NCBI RefSeq assembly: GCF_000808575.1
Contig: NZ_JWLW01000066.1
Span: 372,001 to 436,000, forward strand
Length of the DNA stretch: 64,000 nt
Reading direction: 5' to 3'
From: Alteromonas marina
Lineage (GTDB): Bacteria; Pseudomonadota; Gammaproteobacteria; Enterobacterales; Alteromonadaceae
Of the stretch, positions 36,200-46,299 are shown one piece after another (the stretch's first letter is position 1; each line of letters begins with the position of its first letter). The notes beneath the pieces are model-generated. The model searched no databases, was not told the DNA's origin, and saw nothing but the letters and a program-made list of their open reading frames with translations. The position numbers and the translations under genes are program-made.

Positions 36200-37873
36200 T
36201 CAGACTCCTTCAATTGTTTTCGAGTTATTCTGACTGTCGCCGTGTATTAAGTTTGCTGTTGTTATACTGTCTTCAACTTGTTGAATACGCACAAAGACTT
36301 TGACCCACATTTGTACTATCTGCAGCAGGCACTCCATGCACTCAGTGGCATCTGTCATTTGGGTAACAGCAATGTCACCTTGTGTTGCCCCCATCACAAG
36401 TGCTGATTTAACTTTGTGGTGTTCTTTGTCGAGTAAGTCAAACTGAAGACTTAGCGCATCGCTACTATCAAATTGTCTCCAACGCACCATACGCATGAAC
36501 TCGTTAGTTACCGATAGATAGTTAAGCAGTTGACCTTCCAGCTCAGCCTTAGTGAGGACATCCCGACGCCTGCTCACTGCAGAAATAGCGAGTGCCTTTT
36601 GCGCGCTAGATAGCATGTAGTGCTCTACTCGCATGAGCGAGGCCAATGCTTTTGTGGTTTCTTCACTTAAAGCTGCACGCTCTACGTCTACAATAAATTG
36701 CGATATGTGTTGGCATAGCGCCTCAACGCCATGTATGTCGTTTTCAACAGCAGTTATTTCACTACTTTGTTGAGAAAATAGTTTGGGGTAAACATGTAAA
36801 AAGCGGTCAGATACTGACAACAATTCTAAGATGAGCGCGTTTACTGCCAGGTCAGGGGTTTGAGCAATATTTTTGTCCAAATGCTTAGGTTTTGAGGCCT
36901 CTTCTTCAAGAGACACAAAGCGCTGCTCAAGAAAGCTTGCAAGCTTGTCGTTCAGAGGAAAGATAAGTGCCACACCCAGCAAATTAAACAGTGTATGGAA
37001 AATGGCTAAGGTGATTCCTGGGTCAGCGTCTATTTCTGCAACCGCCGTTACCCAATGAATTAGCCCAAACAATAGCGGTAAAATAAGCGCAGCCACAACG
37101 GCGGTCGCTACGTTAAACACAACTTGTGCAGCGGCAACACGCTTCGCGCTAGAGGTAGCGCCAATTGACGCGAACATAGCCGTAGAGGTTGTGCCTATAT
37201 TTGCACCAATAACCATTGCGCCGGCGGCATAAATACCCACCATGCCTGAAGTTGCCGCGGTGATGGTAAGCGCGATAGATGCACTAGATGACTGGGTTAG
37301 CACAGTCATTACAAAGCCAATCACTAGGTACATAAGAAAACCTTCAACGCCTTCAGCTTTAAACTGACTAAGATCAAAGGTACTTACTATTCCTTCAAAG
37401 GCTGTTTTTAAACTGTCTATCCCTACAAAGAAAAGGCCAAAGCCGGCGATGGCGATACCGACTGACGCTAAACGGCTATTGGGCTTTAATAACTTCAGGA
37501 TCATGCCTACGCCTATCATAGGCAAAGCAACGGCCTGAATATTTAATTTAAAGCCTACCATTGCGACAAGCCAGCCTGTCATGGTGGTGCCGATGTTGGC
37601 GCCGTACACTATACCTAAGGCATGGCGCATACTCAGTAAACCGGCGTTAACAAAGCCTAAAGATGCCACGGTGACTGCACTTGAGGACTGCACCAAAGCT
37701 GTCATTGCCGCACCCGACACCACGCCTCTAAATGGCGTTTTGCTCCATTTAGCGAGCAAGGTGCGCAGCGCATTACCTGCTGCTAACTTAAGCCCTTCAG
37801 TCATCATTCCGATGGCAAGTAAGAACAGACCTAACCCACCAATTATACTACCCAGCAGTACGACACTTTCCAT
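36200..37873 (-). CDS. Na+/phosphate symporter family protein with PhoU-like C-terminus
   Basis: This is a 557-residue protein. The N-terminal ~330 residues are hydrophobic with the two QSSSA repeats of the Na/Pi cotransporter family (TALVQSSSAVTVASLGF about residue 60, and VLTQSSSASIALTITAATSGM about residue 190). The C-terminal ~220 residues are helical and PhoU-like. It should import phosphate with Na+. It shares an operon with the downstream beta-CASP nuclease. The promoter lies upstream of 37873, divergent from selO. Confidence 0.9.
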   Translation of the reverse strand: MESVVLLGSIIGGLGLFLLAIGMMTEGLKLAAGNALRTLLAKWSKTPFRGVVSGAAMTALVQSSSAVTVASLGFVNAGLLSMRHALGIVYGANIGTTMTGWLVAMVGFKLNIQAVALPMIGVGMILKLLKPNSRLASVGIAIAGFGLFFVGIDSLKTAFEGIVSTFDLSQFKAEGVEGFLMYLVIGFVMTVLTQSSSASIALTITAATSGMVGIYAAGAMVIGANIGTTSTAMFASIGATSSAKRVAAAQVVFNVATAVVAALILPLLFGLIHWVTAVAEIDADPGITLAIFHTLFNLLGVALIFPLNDKLASFLEQRFVSLEEEASKPKHLDKNIAQTPDLAVNALILELLSVSDRFLHVYPKLFSQQSSEITAVENDIHGVEALCQHISQFIVDVERAALSEETTKALASLMRVEHYMLSSAQKALAISAVSRRRDVLTKAELEGQLLNYLSVTNEFMRMVRWRQFDSSDALSLQFDLLDKEHHKVKSALVMGATQGDIAVTQMTDATECMECLLQIVQMWVKVFVRIQQVEDSITTANLIHGDSQNNSKTIEGV

Positions 37874-38143
37874 CTACCAGCCTCTTTGCTTTATTCATCG
37901 CCGACCATTCGCTATTTCTGATCATTTCTCCTGAGCACTTCGCCAATAAATAAAAGTCGCGGTTGGCGCTTCATACCTTCATAAAAGTATAGATAAGAGT
38001 ACAATGCGCGTAAGTCTCATTGTTTGTTCTTGGTCAAACAATGAAGAAATATAGCAACGCAATGCACAGCCGTTCAGGGGCTCAACTTGATGATTGAGCA
38101 CTCGGCAAATGAGTAATAAACCACGGCTACGCAACAAAAGGTG

Positions 38144-39853
38144 ATGGAAGTGACAGAACGTATCAAAACGCTAGATGAATTCGCAAAGCATGTAGATTAC
38201 TCTTTGCTCGACACGCTCAGTCCAGATCCACAAGCAACCCTTGATGGTAACGACCATGACCCGCGCCAAGTGTTCTCTGGTCACTATGTGCCGGTTACTC
38301 CGACCCCATTAACTGCACCGACATACATTGCGCACAGCAAAACGCTGTTTGCCGAATTAGGCTTAGACGACAGCTTGGCTACATCAAAAGATTTCACCCA
38401 GCTTTTTTCAGGTGATATGTCGGGTGTACCCGCCCCAATGAAACCTTACGGCTGGGCAACTGGCTACGCACTTTCCATTTATGGGACGGAATACACACAG
38501 CAGTGCCCGTTTAGAACGGGGAATGGCTACGGTGACGGACGAGCAATCTCTATTGTTGAAGCAGTATTAAACGGCAAGCGTTGGGAAATGCAGTTAAAAG
38601 GCGCGGGTCGCACGCCTTACTGCCGTGGCGCCGATGGGCGCGCCGTATTGCGCTCTAGCGTGCGCGAATTTTTAGTGCAAGAGCACATGCACGCCCTTGG
38701 CGTTCCTACCTCACGCTCTCTGAGCTTGTTTATGTCTGAATCAGACACAGTAGACAGGCCGTGGTATCGCGAAGGGTCTCATTCCTATGAACCTGAAGTG
38801 ATGGTAGAAAATATAACGGCTATTTCTACCCGCGTGGCGCCCTCCTTTTTGCGCGTTGGGCAAATTGAGCTTTTTGCTAGGCGTGCTCGCTGCAACGAAC
38901 ACAGCGAAGCGCTAAACGAACTAAAAGCCATTGTTAAGCACCTTATCAAGCGAGAGTACTCAAGTGAAATAGACACAACTGCGCCGTTTGAAGAGCAAGT
39001 GGTAACGCTGGCTAAGCTATTTAGAGGCCGATTAACTCACCTTGTATCTGAGTGGGTTCGCGTGGGTTACTGTCAGGGCAATTTTAATAGCGACAACTGC
39101 GCCGCAGGAGGATTTACTCTCGACTATGGGCCATTCGGCTTTTGTGAGTTTTTTGAAGCAGACTACCAACCTTGGACAGGCGGCGGTCGTCACTTCTCGT
39201 TTTTAAACCAGCCCATTGCTGCGCAAAAGAACTTTGATATGTTCTGCCGCTCACTGATGCCGCTAATTGACGGTAACACTGAACAGCTCTCTAAACTTAA
39301 CGAGATCAACGACGGTTTTTCTGGCGTTATGGAGCGGGCTATGGAGAGTATGTGGGCAACAAAGCTTGGCATTGCCAGCTACGACCACGACTTGCTAATT
39401 AAGCTGCTGCAATTAATGCTGCGCACAGGCGTAGACTACAATATTTTTTTCCGAGAGCTATCGTCAATACCAGAAGATATGGCGAGCTTGACGAAAAGCT
39501 TTTACTACCCGCCTAAAGCAGAGGTCATGACAGAATGGGAAACATGGCTACAAACGTGGCGTGAGCGCATTGAAAAGGACGCCGAAACACAAGGTGATGT
39601 TACAAACGCTATTGCTGCTACCGCAGAGAATATGCGCAAAGCAAACCCTAAATTCACATGGCGCGAATGGCTAATTGTGCCTGCCTACAAAGCCGCCGAA
39701 AACGGTGACTTCACACAAATTCACGAACTTCAGAAGATACTTACTGCACCTTATGATGAGCAATCAAAAGAGGTAGAGAATAAGTACTACCAGCTGCGCC
39801 CACTTGAATTTTTCAGTGCGGGCGGTGTGGCGCACTACAGCTGCTCTTCGTAA
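38144..39853 (+). CDS. Protein adenylyltransferase SelO (YdiU family)
   Basis: This 569-residue protein has a pseudokinase fold. It contains [51 protein letters not shown], which matches the glycine-rich region and Lys/Glu of Sel[22 protein letters not shown] carries the GxxHGVxNxDN-like metal/active-site region in altered form. SelO transfers AMP to Ser/Thr/Tyr of target proteins. The extreme C-terminus is HYSCSS, with a Cys at the antepenultimate position, where animal SelO carries selenocysteine. A GTG one codon upstream is possible; ATG 38144 follows AAAAGG. Confidence 0.88.
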   Translation: MEVTERIKTLDEFAKHVDYSLLDTLSPDPQATLDGNDHDPRQVFSGHYVPVTPTPLTAPTYIAHSKTLFAELGLDDSLATSKDFTQLFSGDMSGVPAPMKPYGWATGYALSIYGTEYTQQCPFRTGNGYGDGRAISIVEAVLNGKRWEMQLKGAGRTPYCRGADGRAVLRSSVREFLVQEHMHALGVPTSRSLSLFMSESDTVDRPWYREGSHSYEPEVMVENITAISTRVAPSFLRVGQIELFARRARCNEHSEALNELKAIVKHLIKREYSSEIDTTAPFEEQVVTLAKLFRGRLTHLVSEWVRVGYCQGNFNSDNCAAGGFTLDYGPFGFCEFFEADYQPWTGGGRHFSFLNQPIAAQKNFDMFCRSLMPLIDGNTEQLSKLNEINDGFSGVMERAMESMWATKLGIASYDHDLLIKLLQLMLRTGVDYNIFFRELSSIPEDMASLTKSFYYPPKAEVMTEWETWLQTWRERIEKDAETQGDVTNAIAATAENMRKANPKFTWREWLIVPAYKAAENGDFTQIHELQKILTAPYDEQSKEVENKYYQLRPLEFFSAGGVAHYSCSS

Positions 39854-39865
39854 GAAAGAGCAGCT
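39839..39865 (+). terminator. Terminator hairpin overlapping the selO stop codon
   Basis: AGCTGCTCTT (39839-39848) pairs with AAGAGCAGCT (39856-39865). The loop contains the TAA stop codon, and TAATTTTAG follows. The last SelO codons therefore form part of the terminator. Confidence 0.65.
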
Positions 39866-39879
39866 TAATTTTAGTTTAC

Positions 39880-41136
39880 TTATAAAGAGTCAATCGATTC
39901 GCTAGGCTCAGTAAACCACACAGGGCCATCTTCGGTCATATAAAAGTGATCTTCTAAGCGAATACCGAACTCGTTTGGTACTACGATCATAGGTTCGTTA
40001 CTAAAACACATACCAGATGCTAGCGGGTGAGGATTGTCTTTTACCAAATACGGCCATTCGTGAATATCCATGCCTATGCCGTGCCCGGTTCGATGGGGCA
40101 AACCTGGTAAGTTATAGTCTGGTCCTAAGCCATCTTTAGCTAAGCTGTCTCGCGCGGCTTTATCCACATCGCCACAGGGAACACCAACTTTTGCAGCGTT
40201 AAATGCGGCAAGCTGCGCGCGCTTTTCGCTTTCCCATAATGCTCGTTGCTTATCGGTTGGCTCACCAAAACAATAGGTTCTCGTGATATCAGAGAGGTAG
40301 CCATGCACCTTACAGCCAGTATCAATCAATACTAAGTCGTTCTTCTTTAGTACTTGAGGGTCTTTAACGCCGTGGGGAAACGACGTGGCTTTTCCAAAAA
40401 GTACAATGCAAAAATAGTTACCAGCAGCCCCCACTTTCTTATGTGCATCGTTAATAAATGCTTCAACTTCTGTCGTGGTAATGCCTTCATAAAGCATACT
40501 GGCAGTCGCTTTGTGCACAGCTAGGGTCATGTCCATAGCGCGTTGAATAAGCGCGAGTTCACTTTCAGATTTGTGCATGCGACAGTGTGCTGTTACCTCT
40601 GCACCATTGATAATTTGCCAAGATTGGCCAAGCATCTTGTTCAAACCATCTACGATAAAAAACTGGGTCGACTCATCTACACCCAGTTTATCGCCACCAG
40701 CGGTATTTAGCTTATCTAGCATAGCTATGACAAGCGCGTATGGGCTCTCGTGCTCTTGCCAGCCAATTATGTCACCTTCCACTAATTTGCGTTCGTTTAA
40801 AGAGTCGATTTCAAAGGTAGGGGCCAGATATACAAGGTCACCTTTTGCAGGCAAAAGCGCTCCGACTAAACGTTCACTGGCGTACCACTGCATTCCGGTA
40901 AAATACGCTAAGTTAGTACCAGCGTTTAAGTAAAGCGCACCAATGCCATTTTCCTGCATATAATGCTGCGCCTTGGCAATGCGGGCTTTGTATTCAGAGA
41001 GCTCTATGGGGCGCAGATCGCCTGTCATGTTGACAAGGCTATCTAAAGCCTGCTGTGGTGTTTTTGTACCTATTATTTTGCCCATTTTTTTCGTCCCTAC
41101 ACTGGCGTAAGGCTGATTGTCTATTGGAATGATCAT
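39880..41136 (-). CDS. M24 family metallopeptidase (Xaa-Pro aminopeptidase/creatinase type)
   Basis: This is a 418-residue protein. The N-terminal creatinase-like domain (residues ~40-190: NGIGALYLNAGTNLAYFTGMQWYASERLVG) is followed by the pita-bread catalytic domain with LVLIDTGCKVHGYLSDITRTYCFG (metal Asp residues), GLPHRTGHGIGMDIHEWPYL (metal His), and the closing SNEPMIVVPNEFGIRLEDHFYM (metal Glu residues). It should remove N-terminal residues before Pro. The ATG at 41136 is used. The gene is in the same direction as the SAHH-like gene upstream, 137 nt away. Confidence 0.9.
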   Translation of the reverse strand: MIIPIDNQPYASVGTKKMGKIIGTKTPQQALDSLVNMTGDLRPIELSEYKARIAKAQHYMQENGIGALYLNAGTNLAYFTGMQWYASERLVGALLPAKGDLVYLAPTFEIDSLNERKLVEGDIIGWQEHESPYALVIAMLDKLNTAGGDKLGVDESTQFFIVDGLNKMLGQSWQIINGAEVTAHCRMHKSESELALIQRAMDMTLAVHKATASMLYEGITTTEVEAFINDAHKKVGAAGNYFCIVLFGKATSFPHGVKDPQVLKKNDLVLIDTGCKVHGYLSDITRTYCFGEPTDKQRALWESEKRAQLAAFNAAKVGVPCGDVDKAARDSLAKDGLGPDYNLPGLPHRTGHGIGMDIHEWPYLVKDNPHPLASGMCFSNEPMIVVPNEFGIRLEDHFYMTEDGPVWFTEPSESIDSL

Positions 41137-41273
41137 CAGCCCGCCTTAACTATGAATTTATTAAAACGGGCTCACTGTACAACATTCAATAGGAATGTCG
41201 AGATAAGCAGAGGTGGCTAGACCTTTTGTACTGCGTACTTAAAGATAAACACTCTCTTATGATTTGCTGCGCT

Positions 41274-42392
41274 TTAAAGCGCACTTTTCCACGCGGCCTC
41301 TGGCAACAAGTACAAGCCTTTTTCGCTTTTTGCACCTTCATTCACGATAAAGCCGATGCCTGCAGCCATGACGGCCAAGGTTACGTCGAAGGCATTAATG
41401 CTGTCACCATAGCCCGCAGTTAAGTTAAACATAGAGCCATCGGCTAAAAGATACAGTGTTTTATCGCCCAGTTTATAGGCATTTACATAAGGCATTGGCT
41501 CACTGTGAGTAGCGTTGTTTTTAAGGTAAGGCACATCAATTTCTTGGGCTACATGGCCTACGTTTAAAATAAACGTTCCGCCTTTCATGTTGTCTAGATG
41601 ATTCGAATTCACCACGCCATACGCACCAGTTGCAGTAGCAATAACGTCAGCCTGGCTAGCCGCTTCATTTAAATCAACCACTGGCCAGCCGTCGTATTTC
41701 GCTTGAAGCGCTCTTGCTGGGTCAAGTTCTGCTACTTGAACCTGTGCTCCGAAGGCCTTTGCTGAGGCAGCAACACCCTGCCCCACCAAACCATAGCCAA
41801 TAACAACCACTACTTTTTCGTGCAGGGTTAGATGAGTGGTTTGGAAGAAGGTTTGCCATGCGCTTAAGCCCACCATGTGCCTGTTGTGAAGCCCTTCTTT
41901 TACCGGCAAATCATCCCAGTTAAATATTGGATAGTTTGGCGCCATACCATTTAAACGGTTAATGCCAGAGCCCGTTGCTTCTAAGCCCGATACAATGCTC
42001 GGTACTGGTTTATTTGCTTTTATATTTTCGTGAAGTCGAGTTGTCAGATCAGCGCCCATTTCACACAAATGGGTAGGCTGCCACGCCAGCGCTTTATCGA
42101 ATGACTCAGACCAGTCAGCCTCGCTCATATCACGCCATGCATGGGCCGTTGCACCTTTATCAACAAGGTAAGATACCACGTCATCTTGCACTGTAGTGGG
42201 GTTACACGTAGTAAGAAAAATGTCGCATCCTCGTGAAAGTAGCCCTTCAACCAAAGGCGCCATTTTCAAATCTAAATGCATATTGCAAGCAAGTTTTACG
42301 TTCGACAGATCGGGAAGTGATGCAATGGCATTACGAGTGCGCGGCATGTGAAGGCTAGCCCACGCCAACTCTGCTTGAAAATCTTGGTACAT
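41274..42392 (-). CDS. Divergent S-adenosyl-L-homocysteine hydrolase-like NAD-binding protein
   Basis: This is a 372-residue protein that aligns by eye with SAHH but is shorter (bacterial SAHH are usually 430-470). ACNMHLDLKMAPLVEGLLSRG matches the substrate-binding CLHMTxETAVL region, the NAD loop is VVVIGYGLVGQGVAASAKAFGAQVQVAELDPARALQA, and LNVGHVAQEID matches the NIGHFDxEI strand. The catalytic FDN triad appears as LHN (KEGLHNRHM), so the usual Asp is His. The C-terminal dimer tail KPDHYRY is absent. Its activity may differ from adenosylhomocysteine hydrolysis. Confidence 0.75.
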   Translation of the reverse strand: MYQDFQAELAWASLHMPRTRNAIASLPDLSNVKLACNMHLDLKMAPLVEGLLSRGCDIFLTTCNPTTVQDDVVSYLVDKGATAHAWRDMSEADWSESFDKALAWQPTHLCEMGADLTTRLHENIKANKPVPSIVSGLEATGSGINRLNGMAPNYPIFNWDDLPVKEGLHNRHMVGLSAWQTFFQTTHLTLHEKVVVVIGYGLVGQGVAASAKAFGAQVQVAELDPARALQAKYDGWPVVDLNEAASQADVIATATGAYGVVNSNHLDNMKGGTFILNVGHVAQEIDVPYLKNNATHSEPMPYVNAYKLGDKTLYLLADGSMFNLTAGYGDSINAFDVTLAVMAAGIGFIVNEGAKSEKGLYLLPEAAWKSAL

Positions 42393-42497
42393 GAAAAGGA
42401 TACTCTGAGAAAATGAAAAGCAGAATCATACGTGAGAATGCTGTATTTATAAATCAGCTAGATACTTCCCTTTATTTCTCCTCTCGGTTATTTTCTC

Positions 42498-44246
42498 TTA
42501 TTCTGAATCTTCCTCCCAAACCACCACTTTGTTTCGACCTTTCGCTTTCGCTAGGTACAAGGCTTGGTCTGACTGTTTAATGAGAACATTGACATCCTCT
42601 TCGCCTGGCGAGGTTCCTGCCACACCTATACTTACTGTCACTCGTATGAATTTGTTAATGTCGTGGGTGAAAAGGTGTACGCGGAGATTCTCGGCAATTT
42701 GCTTGGCGTAATGCACCCGAGTATTGGGCAAAATTACCAAAAACTCTTCGCCGCCCCAGCGAAAGGTAATGTCAGAGCCCCTAACTTGCCCTTTAATTTC
42801 TTCAGCGACTTTTTTCAGCACCTTGTCACCCATGTCATGACCATATTTATCGTTGATACCTTTAAACCAATCAATATCAATGAGCATAACCGACATGAAC
42901 TTATTACTGCGCTTTCCCATCTCCCAAATAGGATAAACTAAGTCTTCAAAAGCTCGCCGATTATAAAGCGACGTAAGTGGATCGAGCCTTGCGTCACGCT
43001 CGGCGTTTCTGCGCGCTTGCTGTACTTGTTTGTAGTTAAATGCCAGTGAGATAGATAGCAAAGACATTTCCAACACCATACCGATTTCAATGCCTCTAAA
43101 TGCCCATTTCGAGTATGGAATAAGCCCCCATGTGGCTAGACTCGACACCATCGCACCGCCGGTTCCGCATAAAATGGCTGGAAGGAAAAATTTAGCTAAT
43201 GTGTCGCCATTACGGTAAGCAAAAATTCCTATCAACAACATCCAAATCGCTATTGTTGTTAAAACGGCAAGCTGCGACATCACCGCGAAAGAGCGACTTC
43301 CAATCAATACAATGGTGACAGCGAGTGCGCCCAATGCGCCATAGATATACTTCCTACACCGATAGAGCGTTGGTAGATAGAGTTGGGTATTAAGAAATTC
43401 GATGGTGAATCTAACCGCACTGAACAAATACAAAAACATTAGCGCGGGCAAAAGCCACTGTTGAAGGAATATCGATTCTGGCCAAAGCCACCAGAAACCA
43501 TGACCGGTATAAGTGAAGTTAAATAGCAAAAACGAGAGAAGGTATAAGGAATAAAGCAGGTAGCGCCGTTCTTTGAGATAGGAGTATAGAACCAAGTTGT
43601 AGACCAATAAAATAACGAGTGCGCCGTACAACGCGCCATAAAAATACGCATTTTCCGTTGTCTTGTTTTTAGCAACTACTGGTGGCCCTACGTATATGGG
43701 GATCGTCATAGGATCTTCAGAGGAAAATCTAAAAACCACCAGCGTTTCAGGTTGGGTAAATCGATAGAATACGGAAGGCATTCTTGTGTCGTCAAAGCGA
43801 GCACTATGCACCTGATTATCACCAAGTTTTACATGACGCTTTCTTTGACCGTTTTCGAAAAAATAGAGGTCGATATCGTCTAGCCACGCATTATCTATTT
43901 CTATTTTCAGAGGAAGAAAAGGTACGTTTATTGGGCTATTTTTAGCAATACGAGTAACAAGAACACCATATGTATCTAATTCAACAGCCAACACACCCCA
44001 AACCGTGTTACCAGTGAACCCATAACTAACGCGCCCTTTAGTATTTTTTATAAGTCTATTCTGCTGATGTTTAGTCAGGATGTCTTCAGCAGTAAGCTGA
44101 CTACCTTCCTCGTAATACATCCACAGCTTGTCGTTAACTAACTGCATTTTATCTAGAGACGCAGTACTTTTAGCGTAAGCGTGAGAGAGCCCGCCCCACA
44201 AGCAATTAACTATTACAAAACCAATAAATAAAAGAAGTGCTTTCAT
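42498..44246 (-). CDS. Membrane diguanylate cyclase with 7TMR-DISM sensor
   Basis: This is a 582-residue protein with a signal segment, a periplasmic 7TMR-DISMED2-like domain (residues ~30-185), seven hydrophobic helices (about 195-400), and a C-terminal GGDEF domain. The catalytic motif is GGEEF in RWGGEEFLVILPN, and an RxxD inhibitory site (RGSD) lies five residues before it, so c-di-GMP feedback is expected. LDPLTSLYNRRAFEDLV is the N-terminal GGDEF signature. It should make c-di-GMP in response to a periplasmic ligand. It is monocistronic. Confidence 0.93.
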   Translation of the reverse strand: MKALLLFIGFVIVNCLWGGLSHAYAKSTASLDKMQLVNDKLWMYYEEGSQLTAEDILTKHQQNRLIKNTKGRVSYGFTGNTVWGVLAVELDTYGVLVTRIAKNSPINVPFLPLKIEIDNAWLDDIDLYFFENGQRKRHVKLGDNQVHSARFDDTRMPSVFYRFTQPETLVVFRFSSEDPMTIPIYVGPPVVAKNKTTENAYFYGALYGALVILLVYNLVLYSYLKERRYLLYSLYLLSFLLFNFTYTGHGFWWLWPESIFLQQWLLPALMFLYLFSAVRFTIEFLNTQLYLPTLYRCRKYIYGALGALAVTIVLIGSRSFAVMSQLAVLTTIAIWMLLIGIFAYRNGDTLAKFFLPAILCGTGGAMVSSLATWGLIPYSKWAFRGIEIGMVLEMSLLSISLAFNYKQVQQARRNAERDARLDPLTSLYNRRAFEDLVYPIWEMGKRSNKFMSVMLIDIDWFKGINDKYGHDMGDKVLKKVAEEIKGQVRGSDITFRWGGEEFLVILPNTRVHYAKQIAENLRVHLFTHDINKFIRVTVSIGVAGTSPGEEDVNVLIKQSDQALYLAKAKGRNKVVVWEEDSE

Positions 44247-44430
44247 ACATCAATTCTTTTGAATAGGGGCTTTTAAACACAGGGCTAGCTTTTGTATCGG
44301 CAACCCTTTCTTATATAAATATTAAGTTACGCTTATCAAAACCGTTTGTGAATAGGTTAAATTCATCAATATTCTACAAATGCGTTTTAATGTTATTTCG
44401 TTTCCACATGTAAAGGCTTACGTATCTTTT

Positions 44431-45363
44431 ATGCTTAGTTTTATTACCAGCACGCTGATTCCTGTTTTGATCCTTCTGTTAATGGGATGGCTATTTTTTC
44501 GCATTAAATGGCTCAATGAAGGGTTTATAGAAGCTGGATCTAAACTGGTATTTAACGTCGCGCTCCCTGCGCTATTATTTTTATCGATAGCGCGAGCAGA
44601 CTTTTCTAAAGCTGCCAACCTATCGCTGATAGGCGTTGGGGTTATGGGCACGCTCATTGTTTTCGCCGCTCTGATGATTACCTCTCACCTGACCGTACAT
44701 CCGTACAAAGCCAGAGGTGTGGTTGTACAAGGCGGTTTCAGAGCCAATATGGGCATTATTGGCCTTGCTTATTGTGCCAATACCTATGGGCAAGAAGGGC
44801 TTGCTGTAGCCTCGGTCTATATGGGGTGTATTACTATATTGTTTAACGTATTGTCTGTCTTTGTTCTTAATTTTTATCAAGGCACGTCGCGTTCTTTGTT
44901 GGGTCAAGTTACTGGCATGGCGAAAAACCCGCTAATTCTTTCTATCGCGGCAGCGCTCCCTTTCTCTTACTTCGAATGGCAATTGCCCACCACCTTGATA
45001 AAAACCGGTGAATACTTTGCGCAGCTAACACTGCCACTTGCACTTATTTGTACTGGTGCTTCCCTACAGTTCCGTTCATTCTCCAGTGACTGGTTTAACA
45101 TTGTGCTTAGCACAACCAGTAAATGCGTGGTTTATCCCACCATATTAGTCGCGTTTGCCTATGCTTTTGGATTTAGAGGTATGGAACTGGGCATTGTTCT
45201 TCTTCTCGCCATTTCACCTACTGCTGCAGCAAGCTATGTCATGGTTAGAAACTTAGGCGGTGATTATCGTTTGGCGGCAAGTATCATCGCAGTGAGCACA
45301 TTGGCATCTCTGCCTATTACCGCCCTCGCCTTTGGAATATTAAGTAAACTACAGCTGGTGTGA
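44431..45363 (+). CDS. AEC-family (auxin-efflux-carrier-like) transporter
   Basis: This is a ~310-residue membrane protein with about ten helices. It starts FITSTLIPVLILLLMGWLFFRI and contains the family features FRANMGIIGLAYC and LISPTAAASYVMVRNLGGD-type C-terminal block (ISPTAAASYVM). An upstream in-frame ATG at 44380 would add 17 polar residues; 44431 fits the family N-terminus better, though its ribosome binding site is poor. AEC transporters export organic anions such as malonate or auxin-like acids; the substrate is unknown here. Confidence 0.82.
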   Translation: MLSFITSTLIPVLILLLMGWLFFRIKWLNEGFIEAGSKLVFNVALPALLFLSIARADFSKAANLSLIGVGVMGTLIVFAALMITSHLTVHPYKARGVVVQGGFRANMGIIGLAYCANTYGQEGLAVASVYMGCITILFNVLSVFVLNFYQGTSRSLLGQVTGMAKNPLILSIAAALPFSYFEWQLPTTLIKTGEYFAQLTLPLALICTGASLQFRSFSSDWFNIVLSTTSKCVVYPTILVAFAYAFGFRGMELGIVLLLAISPTAAASYVMVRNLGGDYRLAASIIAVSTLASLPITALAFGILSKLQLV

Positions 45364-45456
45364 TGAAAATACGTCTTTGTTAAGCGCATTTTAAGTTTAT
45401 AAACAGTGAAGAGTGAGGCTATTGATGTGTTGTTAGACGTTATTGGAAACGAAAAG

Positions 45457-45484
45457 CGCCGGGTAACTCGACGTTAACCCGGCG
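45457..45484 (-). terminator. GC-rich intrinsic terminator for the cytochrome c gene
   Basis: CGCCGGGT (45457-45464) pairs with ACCCGGCG (45477-45484). Reading the minus strand, the hairpin is followed by CTTTTCGTTT. It lies 24 nt past the cytochrome gene stop codon and can also block read-through from the convergent AEC gene. Confidence 0.75.
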
Positions 45485-45507
45485 AAAAAGGCGTAACAGA
45501 CGTCGCC

Positions 45508-46005
45508 CTAATCTGCTTCTATCTCACCCTCTTCAATGGCCACAACGCGACGAGCTTCAACGTAGGTTTTAATAGCCCAAAGTGTCTCTTGGTCTAAGAT
45601 AGGATCGGTTTGACCTTCAGGAATACCGCCAAGTGCAGGCATGCCTTTCGCCGAGCCAAAACGCAAGCGCTCAACGAACCATTCGTCGTCTTCGAAGCTT
45701 TCTGGGTCGAGTTCACGAAGGTCTGGGTTTATTCCGCCAGACTGCGCGTGCAAGCCGTGACAACCTGCACAGTTATTTGCATAAGCTGACTCACCAAACT
45801 TGATGACCTTCGTTTTGGTTTCTTCATCAAGGCTTCGATATGGGTTTTCAAACACCCAGCCATTTTCAGACTCATCGCCATCAGTGATTGGCGGCATAGC
45901 TGAGCTATCTGCGCCTTGAGGGATAACATTTCCATGTGCTAGCACGTGACCAGACAAGCCAGTTATCACGAGTGCAGCGAACAACATCGATATTTTTGTT
46001 TTCAT
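45508..46005 (-). CDS. PedF-like periplasmic cytochrome c
   Basis: This 165-residue protein has a signal peptide cleaved after VLA, one haem-attachment site CAGCH (about residue 78), and a candidate axial Met in SAKGMPALGG (about 120). Acidic N- and C-terminal segments flank the domain. It resembles cytochrome c-550/PedF proteins that accept electrons from PQQ alcohol dehydrogenases in the periplasm. It is encoded next to the quinoprotein ADH on the same strand but in its own unit. A copy of the island's AGGAGG palindrome lies 82 bp upstream. Confidence 0.85.
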   Translation of the reverse strand: MKTKISMLFAALVITGLSGHVLAHGNVIPQGADSSAMPPITDGDESENGWVFENPYRSLDEETKTKVIKFGESAYANNCAGCHGLHAQSGGINPDLRELDPESFEDDEWFVERLRFGSAKGMPALGGIPEGQTDPILDQETLWAIKTYVEARRVVAIEEGEIEAD

Positions 46006-46086
46006 AATTCATACATCCTCAAAAGACTATGAATTAAGTATACGTACGAGGAAATAAGGGGTAACTCTACTTTGGTTTTGAAAGGC

Positions 46087-46104
46087 TCCTCCTTTGGTAG
46101 GAGG
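46087..46104 (-). promoter_or_regulatory. CCTCCT-n5-AGGAGG inverted repeat upstream of the cytochrome c gene
   Basis: TCCTCCT (46087-46093) and AGGAGG (46099-46104) form an inverted repeat with a 5-nt spacer. It is one of five related sites, all in front of PQQ-island transcription units. Likely operator of a common activator, by inference from recurrence. Confidence 0.7.
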
Positions 46105-46236
46105 CCACAATGATAGCCACTGAAAGCGCAAGCTTTACCGTTGCTGCTTCAACGTTAGTGCTAAAGTCAGAGTCGAAATAACGCCCATAAGAATGGTAAC
46201 GACTTACCTTGCCAACAGGTTAATGAATAGGTGATG

Positions 46237-46266
46237 AAAAAAGGCCAGCGCACGTAGGCGCTGGCC
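46237..46266 (-). terminator. Intrinsic terminator of the PQQ alcohol dehydrogenase gene
   Basis: GGCCAGCGC (46243-46251) pairs with GCGCTGGCC (46258-46266), giving a 9-bp perfect GC-rich stem. On the minus strand it is followed by TTTTTT (46242-46237). It lies 33 nt after the dehydrogenase stop codon. Confidence 0.92.
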
Positions 46267-46299
46267 ATGTATTAATCACTATTTACTGCTCAGCTAAGG

